Shown: positions 1 to 11,096 of the stretch, one piece after another
How positions within the stretch are numbered: the first letter of the stretch is position 1
How the letters are laid out: each line of letters opens with the position of its first letter
Source: Dermacentor variabilis
Taxonomy: Eukaryota; Arthropoda; Arachnida; Ixodida; Ixodidae
Reading direction: 5' to 3'
Assembly (NCBI RefSeq): GCF_050947875.1
Contig: NC_134570.1
Location: forward strand, 244,024,584 to 244,088,583
Length of the DNA: 64,000 nucleotides
Program-made: the position numbers and the translations under genes
Notes under the pieces: generated by a model
Databases searched by the model: none
Seen by the model: the letters and a program-made list of their open reading frames with translations, nothing else
What the model was told of the DNA's origin: nothing

Positions 1-1863
1 GTCGTTTAATGCTCTTTCTTCGTCCTCGTGTCTGGCATACTTACTGGTTAGCTTCCTAGTTTTTTTCCGCCATTGTGAGTCAACGCTCTTTCTGTATAGT
101 TATTTAGATACCTTAGCTGCCCATCTGTTATCGTCCAATTTCCTCAGGCGTTTTTCATATAGGATTTTACTCTGAGCTTCCCGTGCTTCGAACGATGCCC
201 AGCCCATATGCCCCTGTACTGCTTCGTTTGTGGTTTTCCCGTGGGCTCCTAGTGCTAATCTTCCAACAGCTCTCTGATTGACTTCTAGTCTCGACTGAAC
301 CTCTACCCTTAAAAACAGGACTGCGTTCCCAAAAGTAAGCCCAGGCACCATTACTCCCTTCCAAATACGTCTCAGTACCTCATAACTGTTGTACCCCCAC
401 AATGCCCTATGCTTCATTATTCCGGCACCTCTTCGCCCTTTTGCTATGAGATACTGTTCGTGCTTTTCCGTGTACATCTGCCCTTTGTTTATCGATACTC
501 CGAGATATTTGTATTCGGCCACTCGGGGTATTTCATGGCCTGGTAGTATTGTAAGCTCCTGATCAGTTGTATCGTTGAAAAACATCACCCTGGACTTAGC
601 TGCATTAAAACTGAAACCTAAACTGTCTCCTTCGTCTCCACAGTAATTAACCAGAGTTAGCAAATCTTCCTGCCTCTCTGCTACTAGTACAATATCGTCC
701 GCATACATTAAATCCGGTAGTCGTTGCTCAACAACCTTTCCGCCTAATCTGTACGACAGGTTATACCCTAGATTGCTTCGTTGTAACCTCCTTTCCATAC
801 TTGTCATATAAAGCATGAACAGCAACGGTCATGGAAGACGACCTTGCCTTAATCCTTTCTGTACCTCGACAATTGTCATACTCTTAATTCCTTCCCATGT
901 TATTTCAACATTATTTTCTCGATATATTTCCTGTAGAAAATCAATTACCTGATGAACGATGCCTTGATCTTTTAATATGTTTCACAGGAGTTCCCTGTTC
1001 ACGTTGTCGTATGCACCACTTATGTCCAGGAAGGCTAAATACAGAGGTCTATTTTCCGCTTTAGCTATTTCTATGCACTGGGTAAGCACGAACAGGCTAT
1101 CATCCAAGCGCCTACCACTTCTGAACCCATTCTGAAGTTCTCCGAGTATTCTATTACTTTCTACCCATGACTGCATTTTTAATTTTACCGCCTGCATCGC
1201 CAGCCTGTATATAACTGATGTTTATGTAATTGGTCGGAAGGATTTTATGTTCTTCTTATCACCTTTTCCTTTATAAATCAAATTCATTTTACTCTGTTTC
1301 CAGCTGTGCGGGATTTGCTTACTTGTTATGACTGCCTCCAATGCTTTTATCAGCGTTTCCTTGCTTCTTGGGCCAAGTTCATTAATTAACTTGATTGGAA
1401 TTTTGTCTATCCCCGCGGACGTGCATTTTGGAACATTTGCTTCCGCCTTTTTCCAGTTAAGATGGGTCAGTTCTAAGCTGTTCTCGGTTGTGCTATCCTG
1501 TGTTGCTCCCTCATTTGCGGCGATTACCCTATCGCCTTTGCTAAATGACTCTACTATAACTGAACCGATGTAGTTGACAGCGCCATGTTCCTCTAAACAA
1601 TTTCCTTCGGCATCGTGAATCTGTTCCTGCTTTCTGTGATTAGCTTTACCCAGCCAGCTTATATGGTTCCAGAATTTTCTTGACCTCCCTATATTAGTTG
1701 CAACGCGAACTTCAGCCAGCCAGTGATCAGAGGACTGCTTTATTTTAGCCTGGACGAGCACCTGCACTTCTTGATTCTTTTGTTTATCAGATTTCCATTT
1801 TTGGCCTATTTCCTCTTCAGATAACTGCGCCCTCTTTGCTTCTCTGTGTTGCCGACATGCCAA
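1..1863 (-). pseudogene. LINE-a ORF2 reverse transcriptase, broken
   Basis: Three consecutive open stretches (1,863-1,222, 1,197-982, 825-100) encode successive parts of one non-LTR reverse transcriptase. The first has the linker and fingers (ending in a SFRPIT-type motif), the second palm motif A (LDISGAYDNV), and the third the catalytic YADD box (LMYADDIVLV) followed by thumb and C-terminal region. Frameshifts or stops near 1,200 and between 825 and 982 separate them. In the source family this enzyme would copy the element RNA at a nicked chromosomal target. The frame near 100 is again interrupted, so this copy cannot make a full enzyme. Confidence 0.85.
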
Positions 1864-2051
1864 CCGTCGTTGTTCGATGGCCTCCCTAATTTCTTTATTC
1901 CACCAACTTCGTGGCTTCCTCTTTCCTCTCCAGCGGTTTACTAATTTTACTTCTTTTATTTTTGTACTAATTAGTAGTTCTGATTAAATTCCCACCTTTC
2001 CATGGTATGTTTTGCTATTGCTTCCTCTATGCCGGCCGCTATTCGCGCTAC

Positions 2052-2915
2052 TTATTCGTCATTTAATTTTGCGTACTCTTTTTGACTTCCCTGCATTTCT
2101 CTTTTGAGCAGGGCTCCCAACTGTAGACTAATACGCTTATGATCACTTCCGAGGCTGTACTTCCCCTCTTCGTCTATTTCCATTATTGCGAGCTTGCTAT
2201 ACAACCCCTGCGACATTAAGCAGTAATCAATGGTCGTTTGTCTGTTACGGGAATCCCAAGTGATTTGTCCCTCACACTTAGTTTCTCTATTTACTATAAC
2301 TAGGTTAGGTCGCTCACAGAAGTCTAGCATCAACCTCCCATTACATTCTGTGTATCCATCCAGATCCTCGATGTGTCCATTCATGTCACCCAGCAGACAA
2401 ATATCGGCACCTTCTCCAAACTGATTTTTATCGTCATTGAGACACTTCACTAGATCCTTGTTCTCTTGCCTGCATTTGGCACCTGTCCCTAAATAAACTA
2501 CTCCTAGCCATGTCTCTTTACCGGCAATTGTGCCTGATACCCAGACATGTTCTTTGCAAGTTAGCTTTATTCTTTTCCTATTTGTTCCTTGATGTATCAG
2601 GATACCTACTCCTCCTCCCTTCCTCTCCGTTGTTGTTCTATTGCTCCCTTCGCAGACGTAGCCTTCAATAAATGGTGGGTCTTCTAGATCCCTGAGATGT
2701 GTTTCGCATAGCGCGTATACACCTACTTCTTCGTCCTTTAACTGCTGTTGTATTTCTAACCACTTCGCTCTCTTTCTACCGCCTTGCATGTTTATGTACC
2801 TGATTCTGGTGTTAAATTTATTTTTTGTAGTTTTCTTCCTGGACCTCCTAGTGGCCATTTTATTGGCGTCAGCATCTATTGTTGCACTTTCTACACTGTT
2901 TTTATCTACCCCCAC
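2052..2915 (-). CDS. LINE-a ORF2 apurinic-like endonuclease domain
   Basis: This open stretch of about 287 codons is the N-terminal endonuclease/exonuclease/phosphatase domain of ORF2. Landmarks are an early asparagine strand (RYINMQGG), the metal-binding glutamate in LCETHL, the GDMNGH box, and the C-terminal SDHK box with the catalytic histidine. In living relatives this domain nicks the target DNA to start reverse transcription. It is preceded directly by the ORF1 stop in another frame. No ATG is needed if it is read from ORF1 by reinitiation or frameshifting; the listed start is only the edge of the open frame. Stops separate it from the RT part. Confidence 0.85.
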   Translation of the reverse strand: MGVDKNSVESATIDADANKMATRRSRKKTTKNKFNTRIRYINMQGGRKRAKWLEIQQQLKDEEVGVYALCETHLRDLEDPPFIEGYVCEGSNRTTTERKGGGVGILIHQGTNRKRIKLTCKEHVWVSGTIAGKETWLGVVYLGTGAKCRQENKDLVKCLNDDKNQFGEGADICLLGDMNGHIEDLDGYTECNGRLMLDFCERPNLVIVNRETKCEGQITWDSRNRQTTIDYCLMSQGLYSKLAIMEIDEEGKYSLGSDHKRISLQLGALLKREMQGSQKEYAKLNDE

Positions 2916-3511
2916 GCCCTTAGGAGCAGTGGACCCCCTAAAAAAGCTACAGCCCGACCTGCCAGGTGCCAGCCGATCTCGGCTCCTAGCCTTCCATTAA
3001 AGTGGATGCCATCGCGTGTAAAGCCTCCTCCGCCAAAGCCTGCTCTATGCACCTCTCTGTTTATGTCTGCCACTTCAAATCCTTTCTCCTGGCTTAGCTT
3101 TCTTATCTTACGATTAACAGCCACAACGTCCTTAGCAATTTCTCTGTTCCGTCCTTGCACCTCCGGCACTGTGCATACCACAATCTGGACTTGCTGTGCT
3201 ATCGCCCTTAAATCGTCAACTCCTTCCGCTAATCTTTCCACTACTTTTGCGGCTTCACCATTCAAGACATCGTTTAGCCCCGCCGCTACCACTACCATAT
3301 TGCGCTCTGCAGCATTCTCAGAAAGCTTGCTTTTTGTTTCTCTCAGTACTGCGTCCATTGTCCTGCCTGGGAACGTCCCGACTGCTACCCGCTTATCACC
3401 CTTTGCACGCTCCATTATAGCTCTTTTGCATCTCCTCATATTTGAACCCCCACCGATAAGTAGTAGGCATTCCCTCCTTCCCAACTTCCAGATTATGCTG
3501 CCTCTTATCAT
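2906..3511 (-). pseudogene. LINE-a ORF1 C-terminal SGNH/GDSL-type hydrolase
   Basis: The 201-codon frame shows the blocks of an SGNH hydrolase: block I IGGGSNM with the candidate nucleophile Ser23, block III AAGLNDV (Gly78, Asn80), and block V RDGIH with Asp167 and His170. All expected catalytic positions are present, although block I reads GGS rather than GDS. Esterase domains of this kind are known in ORF1 of CR1/L2 LINEs, where a role in membrane or lipid contact has been proposed. It joins the coiled-coil part of ORF1 by a frameshift near 3,500. Its stop lies next to the ORF2 frame. Confidence 0.75.
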
Positions 3512-3935
3512 TGGCTATGAGCTCATCCCTTGGGGTTAGCTTGTTTTCCTCCTCTACCCGCGTTCGTTGGCGCCCCTGTGGCTGCAGCGTCGCCTCACTC
3601 GGGGCGTGTTGCGCTGCTTTACTATAACTTCGCCGATTCACCGGCGGCGAGCTGACGACCGCTTGCTTTGCCTCCCTCCCTCCCACTTCGCCTGTAGGGT
3701 CTACCCTACTTTCTGAGTTTTTGCCACCGCTTTGTTGTCCTGACCCGACATTCTCCGCTGCCCGCTTCTCAAGCGCATCGAGCCGCCTTTCCAGCTCGGC
3801 CAGGGTCCTTACTAACTGCGCGGCCTTGGCCACCTCCACCTTGACGAAATTGTAAACTTTCGCCTGCAGTGCTACCCGCTCCTTCTGCTTCTCCCTTAGG
3901 TCAGCCTTAAGCTCTTCGAACTTATTTTTTATTTA
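3396..3935 (-). pseudogene. LINE-a ORF1 middle part, coiled coil and basic linker
   Basis: This frame has a heptad-like segment (AAQLVRTLAELERRLDALEK, near its start) consistent with a coiled coil, then a Gly/Ser/Arg-rich linker. The reading continues upstream to about 3,935 (EELKADLREKQKERVALQ) where LINE-b begins. A coiled coil would let ORF1 protein trimerise on element RNA in related LINEs. A frameshift near 3,500 moves the reading into the hydrolase frame. Confidence 0.65.
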
Positions 3936-6361
3936 GTCATACTGTTGGCCCGGAGGCCGTTACAGGGGTGGGGTACAGCACAGAAAATAAAAAACACAAT
4001 GTACATTATACACAATGCACGCAAGTTATACATAAAACACTCTTTTTGAGCATACATTCATAAAAAGAACCAGGAAACTAGTGACAGCACAAATACAAAA
4101 GCAATATGCAGGGACAATAAACAGAATCTGTGTTAATCTAACAAAATGTACATAATTTTGTTTAGGACATGATTTGCCGGAGATTGTTTTCAAATTGTGT
4201 TACAGTATCACATTGAATAATGGCTTTTGGTGGTCTGTTCCATTCATTTATTGTTCTGGGGAAGAAAGAATTGGCGTATGCATTAATGTGCAGCTGAGAT
4301 ATCTGGAAGATATGTTCATGTGTACCTCTTGAGGTTCTGCCTTGTTTTGGTGCTAAAAAGGGAGTAGCATTTACGTTGAGGTGCCCTTTCCAAAGCAAAA
4401 AAAGAAACTTAAGTCTGGCTACATGGCGGCGTTCGGCTAGGGAGGGTAAGTTAAGTAATTGCAGCATTTCTGTAACAGAATCAGTTCGCGAGTAACGAGA
4501 CAAAATAAATCGAGCAGCTCTTCGTTGGACTCTTTCAATCATGGTTATCAATCCTGTTTCATAAGGGTCCCAAACAATACTGGCGTATTCCAGTGTGGGT
4601 CTTACCAGATATAGGTAGGCAGTATAGGTAAGCAAGCTTGAGCTTCCTACGCAAAAACCAGAGTTTCATTTCTGCTGTCGAACAAATGTTTTTAACGTGC
4701 TCCTTCCAACTTAGATTCTTGGAAATAGTAACGCCTAAATATTTAAGGCTATCAACTGCAGCAAGTGTAAATGAACACAGGGTGTAGTTAAAGTCAACAA
4801 CATGTTTTGTCTTGTTTGTGACACGAAATACAACAGTTTTATTTCTGTTAATTTTCATTTTTGAAATTTCACACCACTTTTCAACCACCTGCAGAGCTTC
4901 GTTAAGAATTTTCGAATCATCCTGGTTGTTCATCTGTTTATACAGGAGGCAATCATCTGCGAAGAGTCGCACCCTTGTCTTTGTTAATACATTGCTCAAT
5001 ATCGCTAACATAAACAAGAAATAAGACTGGACCCAACACAGACCCTTGTGGAACACCCGATGTGACGTCTAATAATTCTGATTTGGAGCCATTAATTTCT
5101 ACGTACTGAGTTCTGCCTGTTAGGCATGCACGAATCCATTGTGTTACATTGTAGTTTATGCCAAGATGAACCAACTTATCAATGAGTTCTGAATGAGGGA
5201 CTCTGTCGAAGGCTTTGGACATGTCAAGACAAATACAGTCAATTTGCCCCTTGTTATCCAAAGCCCTCGCAAAATCATCAATTGTTTCAACCAGTTGCGT
5301 CACTGTCGAAAGATTTCGCCTAAAACCATGCTGATTGGAATATAGAAGTTTTTTGTCTTCCAGGTAGATGTATACTGATTTTGATATTACATGCTCGAGA
5401 AGTTTACAGCATACACAAGATAAGGAAATGGGACGGTAATTTTCAATTTTTTGCCGGTCTCCTGATTTGAAAACTGGGACAACCTTGGCCATTAACCAGT
5501 CATTTGGGACACGTTTTTGTTCAAGTGACGCTTTAAAAATGATCGTAAGATAGTGTCCAATCCATTCCGCATATCTACGTAAAAAAGCATTTGGTATATC
5601 GTCGGGACCATTAGATTTCTTTATGTTAATGTTTAGCAGGAGGGAAACGACGCCTTCGTACGTTACGTTTACGTCCGGCATTTCCGAAGAACGATGACCA
5701 GGCATCTGATATTGCGACGCATCACCACCAGACCGCGGGGAAAAAACAGACTGAAAAAACGTGTTGTAATGTGACGCTATCGTTCCGTGATCGTGTAGAA
5801 CCGAACCGTTCATGATAATGCTATGTGGGTTATTTTCGGGCTGTGATAAGTGACGCCAAAAACGGTGTGGGGAGGAGACCATAAAGTTGGAAAACGTTTC
5901 GGTGTAATACTTTCCTTTGGCTGTGTAAAGCTTAGTTCGTAATTGCCGTGATAACAGAGCTATTTTTTCGTGGTTCCTTTTTCTCTTCAGTCCTTGGCGG
6001 GCGATCTGTCTCTTCAAATGAAAAATTTCTCTGGTTACCCATGGATTTTGTTTCTTTTGTCTTTCTTTTCGCAACGGTACAAACGTTGAGATACAATACG
6101 AGACAATATCTTTAAACCGCAGCCACAAGTCATTGACATCACTTTCCGCACTGAAACTGTCCAACGTAAATGATAAGTAGTCGATAATGCTCGTGTCATC
6201 GGCTCTGTCATACTGGCGAACAAATGTGGTCTTTTCTTTAATTCGGGCAGAAGTTAGATCGGTTTTAAGATCAAGAGAAATAAGTTTGTGAACAGATAGT
6301 CCACTTTGAATTTGTACTTTGTAATTATCCAAACATGCATCAAGAAAAACTAAGTCAAGCG
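3936..6361 (-). mobile_element. LINE-b, 5'-truncated CR1-like LINE inserted in LINE-a
   Basis: The insert begins (minus strand) at about 6,361 inside the end of an endonuclease domain and ends at about 3,936 with an A-rich TAAATAAAAAATAA tail. On one side LINE-a ORF1 reads a cysteine finger, on the other its coiled coil, which shows insertion into ORF1. I see no clear target duplication. Truncation at the 5' end and an A-rich 3' tail are typical of target-primed reverse transcription. Confidence 0.8.
4162..6332 (-). pseudogene. LINE-b ORF2 reverse transcriptase, frameshifted
   Basis: The frame from 6,332 to 4,953 covers the region after the endonuclease and the RT fingers and palm: NYRPISLSCV, LDMSKAFDRVPH (motif A) and TSGVPQGSVLGP (motif B). 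The catalytic box FADDCLLYK lies in the next frame (5,056-4,559), so a frameshift near 5,000 separates motif B from motif C. A third frame (4,635-4,162) carries the C-terminal domain. All RT motifs are present in order, so the insertion is moderately young, but the product is broken in at least two places. Confidence 0.85.
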
Positions 6362-6571
6362 TAGACTGTGCTGATCCTGCTTATCCGCCCAATTCCCTTC
6401 CAGTTTTTGGGCGGCTTCCCGGACACCCTCGCACGACCTGCACGGGAAGCTAGACCCCTCCACGTCTGCTAAATGCTGGAATTTAGTCTCGTCGAGGAAG
6501 CATCATCGCAGACACTCGTCGCATTGCACTTGTTCGCCGTCCCCTGCGGCCTTTACATTCTTCGATTTCAT
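6362..6571 (-). pseudogene. LINE-a ORF1 start with cysteine-rich (PHD-like) finger
   Basis: From an ATG at 6,571 the minus strand reads a short basic start and then CDEC (about residues 17-20), an in-frame TGA where a Trp would fit, a stretch with DETKFQHLADVEGSSFPC, and CRSCEGV. The Cys spacing (CX2C ... CX2C with a His between) fits a PHD-like zinc finger. The frame then runs into the LINE-b junction. PHD-like fingers in ORF1 are known from some CR1-group LINEs. One stop at codon 23 kills this copy. Confidence 0.6.
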
Positions 6572-8613
6572 CGCTAGGCCTAGTCCCTAAGCCCAACGAG
6601 CAAATTCGCCCAATCAATCAAGCAAAGCTGACTCAACCGCTATCCCAAACAAAAATAGAGAATCATCACTCCCTACCCAATGTAAGAATCCGAAGGGCTA
6701 GCTGAAAGAATTAAATAAGCCTATCAAATAGGTCCCTCCTACCACCTAGCCCTAACGGGGGAGCTGCCGGACCTAGACAAAGCCGGTATGGTTACTTTTC
6801 TTACCAAGAAATTAAAATTTGCGCCCCTACTCCTTGAAAATGAAACACTTCAAAACACTAGCTAATAAAGATAAGAGAGCACTTAGCTACGAACGAAGTC
6901 GCTGAAGCCTCGAACGCAGGAGCGTCCGCGAGCAATCCAACCTCAATCCAACTACAAACTTAATCAAAGCCACCACTGCCGCCATTTTGATTATCCCGCC
7001 GCCTCAAACCGGCACTCTCGCACTCAGATCCGCTGGCAGCCGTAGCCACCACTAAGGCAACGTTAGGCCTAGCTGCTTCTACGTTTGCTGTTAAGCGTTT
7101 TGCCGTGCGGCGCCGTGTTTTTCATTTAAAGAATTCGCCGCTGTCAGCAATTGCACCGACTCCGCCTTTATAATCCTCGCGATTGGCTTCGAAGCTCGCA
7201 GAGCACAACGCGTTGCGTAATGCCAGTCTCCGAAAGTTAGCTTCGCCCCAATACAGCATTGTTACACGGTGAAGCATAACAAGCGTGAAAAGGGGAAATT
7301 GTCACGGGACACAGTGGGCCTCTTCGATTTTCGGAGTTCTGGCAGCCAGATGGCAGCCAGCTAGTTCCGATTCTGACAGGAAGTCACGTGGGCTGGGATC
7401 CCAAGACAACCTGAACTTGTCTGAAGTTTGCAAAGTCGAACGCCGGTCAGCTGGCCAAATGTTAACATGCTACCAGCGTGGCAGCGCCTGGCGAGGCCGG
7501 CACGCGCTCGGCGTAGTTGGCCCATTTATGCGTTGCCAGCTTGAAAATATACAGTTACATTCAGGAGTACGATCACTTTAGCGCGACTCGGCGCCGGACG
7601 CGTACTGGGCCAACCTTGCCTTGCGTAGTGCAACAGTTGGCCTCCGACGCGGTGAATGACAAGACGCGAAATTGTGATTGTATACTCGAAAGCGATAGCT
7701 GGAGGATCCCCGCTCGCAGCGATCACGTCACCCACCGGTGACATTGATGAGTTGGCGCTGTGTCATCACAAGACATGAAAAAGCAGGTTATCGGGTACGT
7801 CTCACACGCATAAAATTTCGCGCCGACCTGCTTGGGCTTCGGTTTCAGAAAGTTTGTTGTGGCTGATGGTGCTCCTCATTTTGACCCTAAGGAGCTGGAG
7901 ACGTGGCTGGCGCATGAAAATGCATGTCGCCTGGGACCAGCAAAACGTTTCACACGAAAAACAACATTGGTCGCAATCATGAGAGCAATAAGCCAATGTA
8001 CATGTGTCCAATGTACCGAGTGCAATCAGCGTATTCTTAGATCAACGGCCTGCAGTTCAAACACATATCGGTTTCAAGCTGCCACCTAAGCATACGATGG
8101 AGAGACGTAGCGAACACGGGCTAGCTGCGAAGCCTTTGCTAACTGCAGAGAAAGGAGAGATATACATACGCAAGATATGTGAAAAGGAACGCCACCAGTG
8201 AAAGACGAACCCAAAATATACCGCAATGTGTGCATGAGCGTCTACAACTTGCGTGGAACAAGATGCAGATAACATGCATGCATGCGAGCGCGGCGCGCTG
8301 TTCACCGCCGCGAAGAAGCAATCAGTGGACACACACACATATACGCACACAAAAGCTTCAAACGGTTCACCACGGCTCGTATCACACCGCTTCGCCATGC
8401 GGAACAGAGCGTTCGCACCTAAAAAGATAACGCTAGAAGTGAGGAAATCCGAAGATGACCGTAGACAGTTAGCTGAGCGAGGTAAATGTAAGTGCTCAAG
8501 CGCCCGCGTTGCAATCCGTGAAGTCCTCGCAAAGATGGCGGCAAGCGCCCATCGCCTCTTTAGTCGTCTGCTAGCCAGAGAACTTCCAGAGTGCAGCCAG
8601 ACCAAAATCGTCC
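6572..8613. other. About 2 kb without a recognisable gene
   Basis: The first several hundred bases may be the 5' untranslated region of LINE-a. The rest has only short open frames on both strands (for example 7,285-7,581 and 8,253-8,711) with no motif I recognise. Composition is GC-rich around 7,000-7,700. I see no terminal repeats or target duplications that would define an element here. Confidence 0.5.
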
Positions 8614-8743
8614 TGGCCGGTTCTGGTAGCCCGCGGGTAGGCAGAACCGTCCAGCTCGAGCAAGGCGAACGCCCGGCGGAAGTGCGTCGCGCGGTGGGCA
8701 GAGCAACCTGAGAAAAACGAATACCCTATGGCTGGCTTGGCAG
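8614..8743 (+). repeat. 115-bp tandem repeat, copy left of the PLE-1 cluster
   Basis: A unit beginning with TGGCCGGTTCTGGTAGCCCG recurs in the same orientation at 14,763 and, partly, at 14,879. The left copy ends in the start of a further unit (CTATGGCTGGCTTGGCAG, about 8,726-8,743), where the PLE-1 cluster begins. The PLE landed inside a small tandem array, and this side carries one flank of the target duplication. Confidence 0.75.
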
Positions 8744-8819
8744 AATAAACGTACACTCGCGAACTGAAAAAATATTATTCAAAACACGGATTGACGTTTC
8801 GGCGCCCAGTACGGATGCC

Positions 8820-11023
8820 TTATTCACAATGAGCGAATGCATGGTGGTCTTTATTATATATGCGTCGGAAGACGTAATGCGCTTGCGTACAACTCAGGAG
8901 GGGTCCCCGTGTCCGGTTTATCGTGTTAGTAGTAGATTGTATGCAGAATGATTCAAGGAGCAATCGGGATGATAATTTTTTCTCTCTTTCGATGATAGAA
9001 GCCGAATGGCAGTTAATACTGTTTCTAGTCTTTTCGTGGTGCTCTGCCAGGGCGCTGGAGACCGTGTGTCCTTTGGCTACATCATTGCGATGCTGCTGTA
9101 GCCGTCTTTTAATGTTCCCCGTCTCGCCTACGTAGCACTCATGGCAGTCCTGGCAAGGAATTTTGTAGATGACGCGCGGAAACTTTTCTTTTTCGAGGCG
9201 GTCTTTCACTCGGACGAGTTGTTGTTTTAGCTTGCTTGAAGGGACGTGCCAGATTTTTACATCATAATCTATGAAAATTCTTGATAATGACTCGCTCACG
9301 CCTCGTGCATAGGGGAGAGACGCCCGTTTTCTTGTTCTCATTGGTCTTACAGGGGGTTCAGCTGCACGCTTTTCTTCAGTCTTTATAATCTTGCCGGGGT
9401 AGCCATTGCTGACCAAATCCTGCGTCACTCTCTTCAACTCAGCTCTGCGTGCGTCAGTAGTCGAGCATAATCGGAATGCACGGGTGAACAATGTGGAGGC
9501 AACAGATCGTTTTTGTCCAAGGGGGTGGGCCGAATCAAAGTGGAGATATTTCCCTGTGTGTGTAGGCTTTCGGTAAACACTCGTGGAAAGGCCGGATGCA
9601 GTGCGCATGACTTCAACGTCAAGGAAGGCCAAGCGACCATTAACTTCTTCTTCAACGGTGAATTCTATTGTGCTTTGGAAAGAGTTCAGGTGCTGCAGAA
9701 AAGGCACGACGTCTTCGCGGCGGATAATAGAAAAACAGTCGTCGACATACCGCAGGAACAATTTTGGGGTGGGCTGAAACGTCGTGAGGGCTTTATCTTC
9801 AAGGGCTTCCAAAGCAATGTTGGCACATGAGACTGACACCGATGCTCCCATTGCCGTTCCAAAGACCTGCCTGTTGAATGATCCATTAAATGAAAAATAT
9901 GTGTTGCGTAAGCAAAAATCCAAGAGGCGGCACACGTCGTCGACTTTGAATGGGGTGCGCGAAGGCAGAGATGTGTCGTTTTCTAATACTGTTCGGCAGC
10001 AGTCAACAGCATAATCCACAGGTATGCGTGTGAACATAGAATTGACGTCAAAGGAAACCATGACGTCTTCGCTCCCTAAAGTCACGTTCCTGACCTTGTC
10101 GACAAAATCAGCGGAGTCCTTTACGTATGTCGGCGTTCGTCCAACGAGGGGTCGGAGCACACCATGAAGATAGGCAGAGAGACGGTGCAACGGAGAGCGA
10201 GTGTAGTCTACTATGCATGAGTGTAGTGCAGGCCGTATATTGCAGGAGCTGAGCCGTTGTGGCACAGCAGCTGGTTGTACAGATGCTTCTTTTCGGGAGG
10301 CACAAACTTGAAAACGTCAGTCAGTAGCTTCTGAAGTTCTGACGCGGTCTTTTTTGTGGGGTCCCGGTTGACCTTTGAATACGTGGTCAGGTCCTGGAGA
10401 TGTTCCGTCATCTTTGAAACGTAGTCATCCCGATTCATGACAACCGCGGCATTCCCCTTGTCCGCAGGCAAGATGACAATGGCTTTGTTATTTTGCAGTC
10501 TTTTCATGGCTACTTTATCGAGGTGGCTGATACTTGAGGTCCTAGCATTACGAAGCTTTGAAAGAGCCCCAACAGCGCGGGTACGTGCTTCGTTTTGCAG
10601 AGACGGCTTGACATGGCGTACTGCCTCCTCAACTGCACAAGCCATTTTTCGCATACTTGGCATGGTACCAATGTTGAAATTCAGGCCGCGGTTTAGTAGA
10701 TGAAGCTCTGCGGTATCAAGGTCGTGCGACGACAAGTTGTAAACACCAGCTTGGTTGTGAGGGGCCGGACGTTTCTCCAGCAGAGACGAAAACTTCTTTT
10801 CTTGGCACCTTTCTCTTTTCTGTCGAGTCACCGTAGCTGCTCCGTTAGAGTAGAGTAAAATCTCGTGAAATTCCGGGGGAACGGCGTGCTCAAGCGTGCG
10901 TTGGCTAAAGAAAACATCGCTCTCCAAGCGCTTTAAGGTAGCCTTCGTTTCAAGGATGCGTGCTTGTAAAAGGAGCTTCTCGCAGCGTGAGATAGCATGC
11001 TTTCCAAACGGCGTACGGACCAA
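8820..11023 (-). pseudogene. PLE-1 inverted copy, RT and GIY-YIG
   Basis: Two frames (11,023-10,211 and 10,265-8,820) encode the N-terminal region, RT and C-terminal endonuclease of a Penelope-like protein. The RT has FDVNSMFTRIP (motif A), a GASVSVSCANIALE helix region and RYVDDCFSI (catalytic box). The C-terminal domain has VIYKIPC followed by CYVGETG, the GIY-YIG nuclease signature. A short deletion near 10,220 removes the region between AIYGL and the RPIVDYTRS segment and shifts frame. Compared with the full direct copy at 12,181 the first roughly 170 bp are missing. Confidence 0.85.
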
Positions 11024-11096
11024 GACGGGTAGGTGAAGCGACTTCGGGTGATGCTGTATGTTTTACAGCGCAGGTTGAACACAGGTTGGAACGGCA

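Larger units (their letters stand above)
1..6590 (-). mobile_element. LINE-a, CR1/L2-like non-LTR retrotransposon, split by LINE-b
   Basis: A minus-strand non-LTR element reads from about 6,571 down past position 1. Its order is ORF1 (cysteine finger, coiled coil, SGNH hydrolase), then ORF2 (endonuclease, reverse transcriptase). An esterase-bearing ORF1 is known from the CR1/L2 group, which is why I place it there; the clade is inference. LINE-b (about 3,936-6,361) lies inside ORF1, separating the cysteine finger from the coiled coil. Several stops and frameshifts show that the copy is dead. The 3' end lies beyond the window start and the 5' end is not defined. Confidence 0.8.

Noticed and set aside
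7285..8711. Several overlapping frames of 60-180 codons as possible host genes
   Set aside because: Overlap on both strands in GC-rich sequence, no motifs, no splice pattern I could support.
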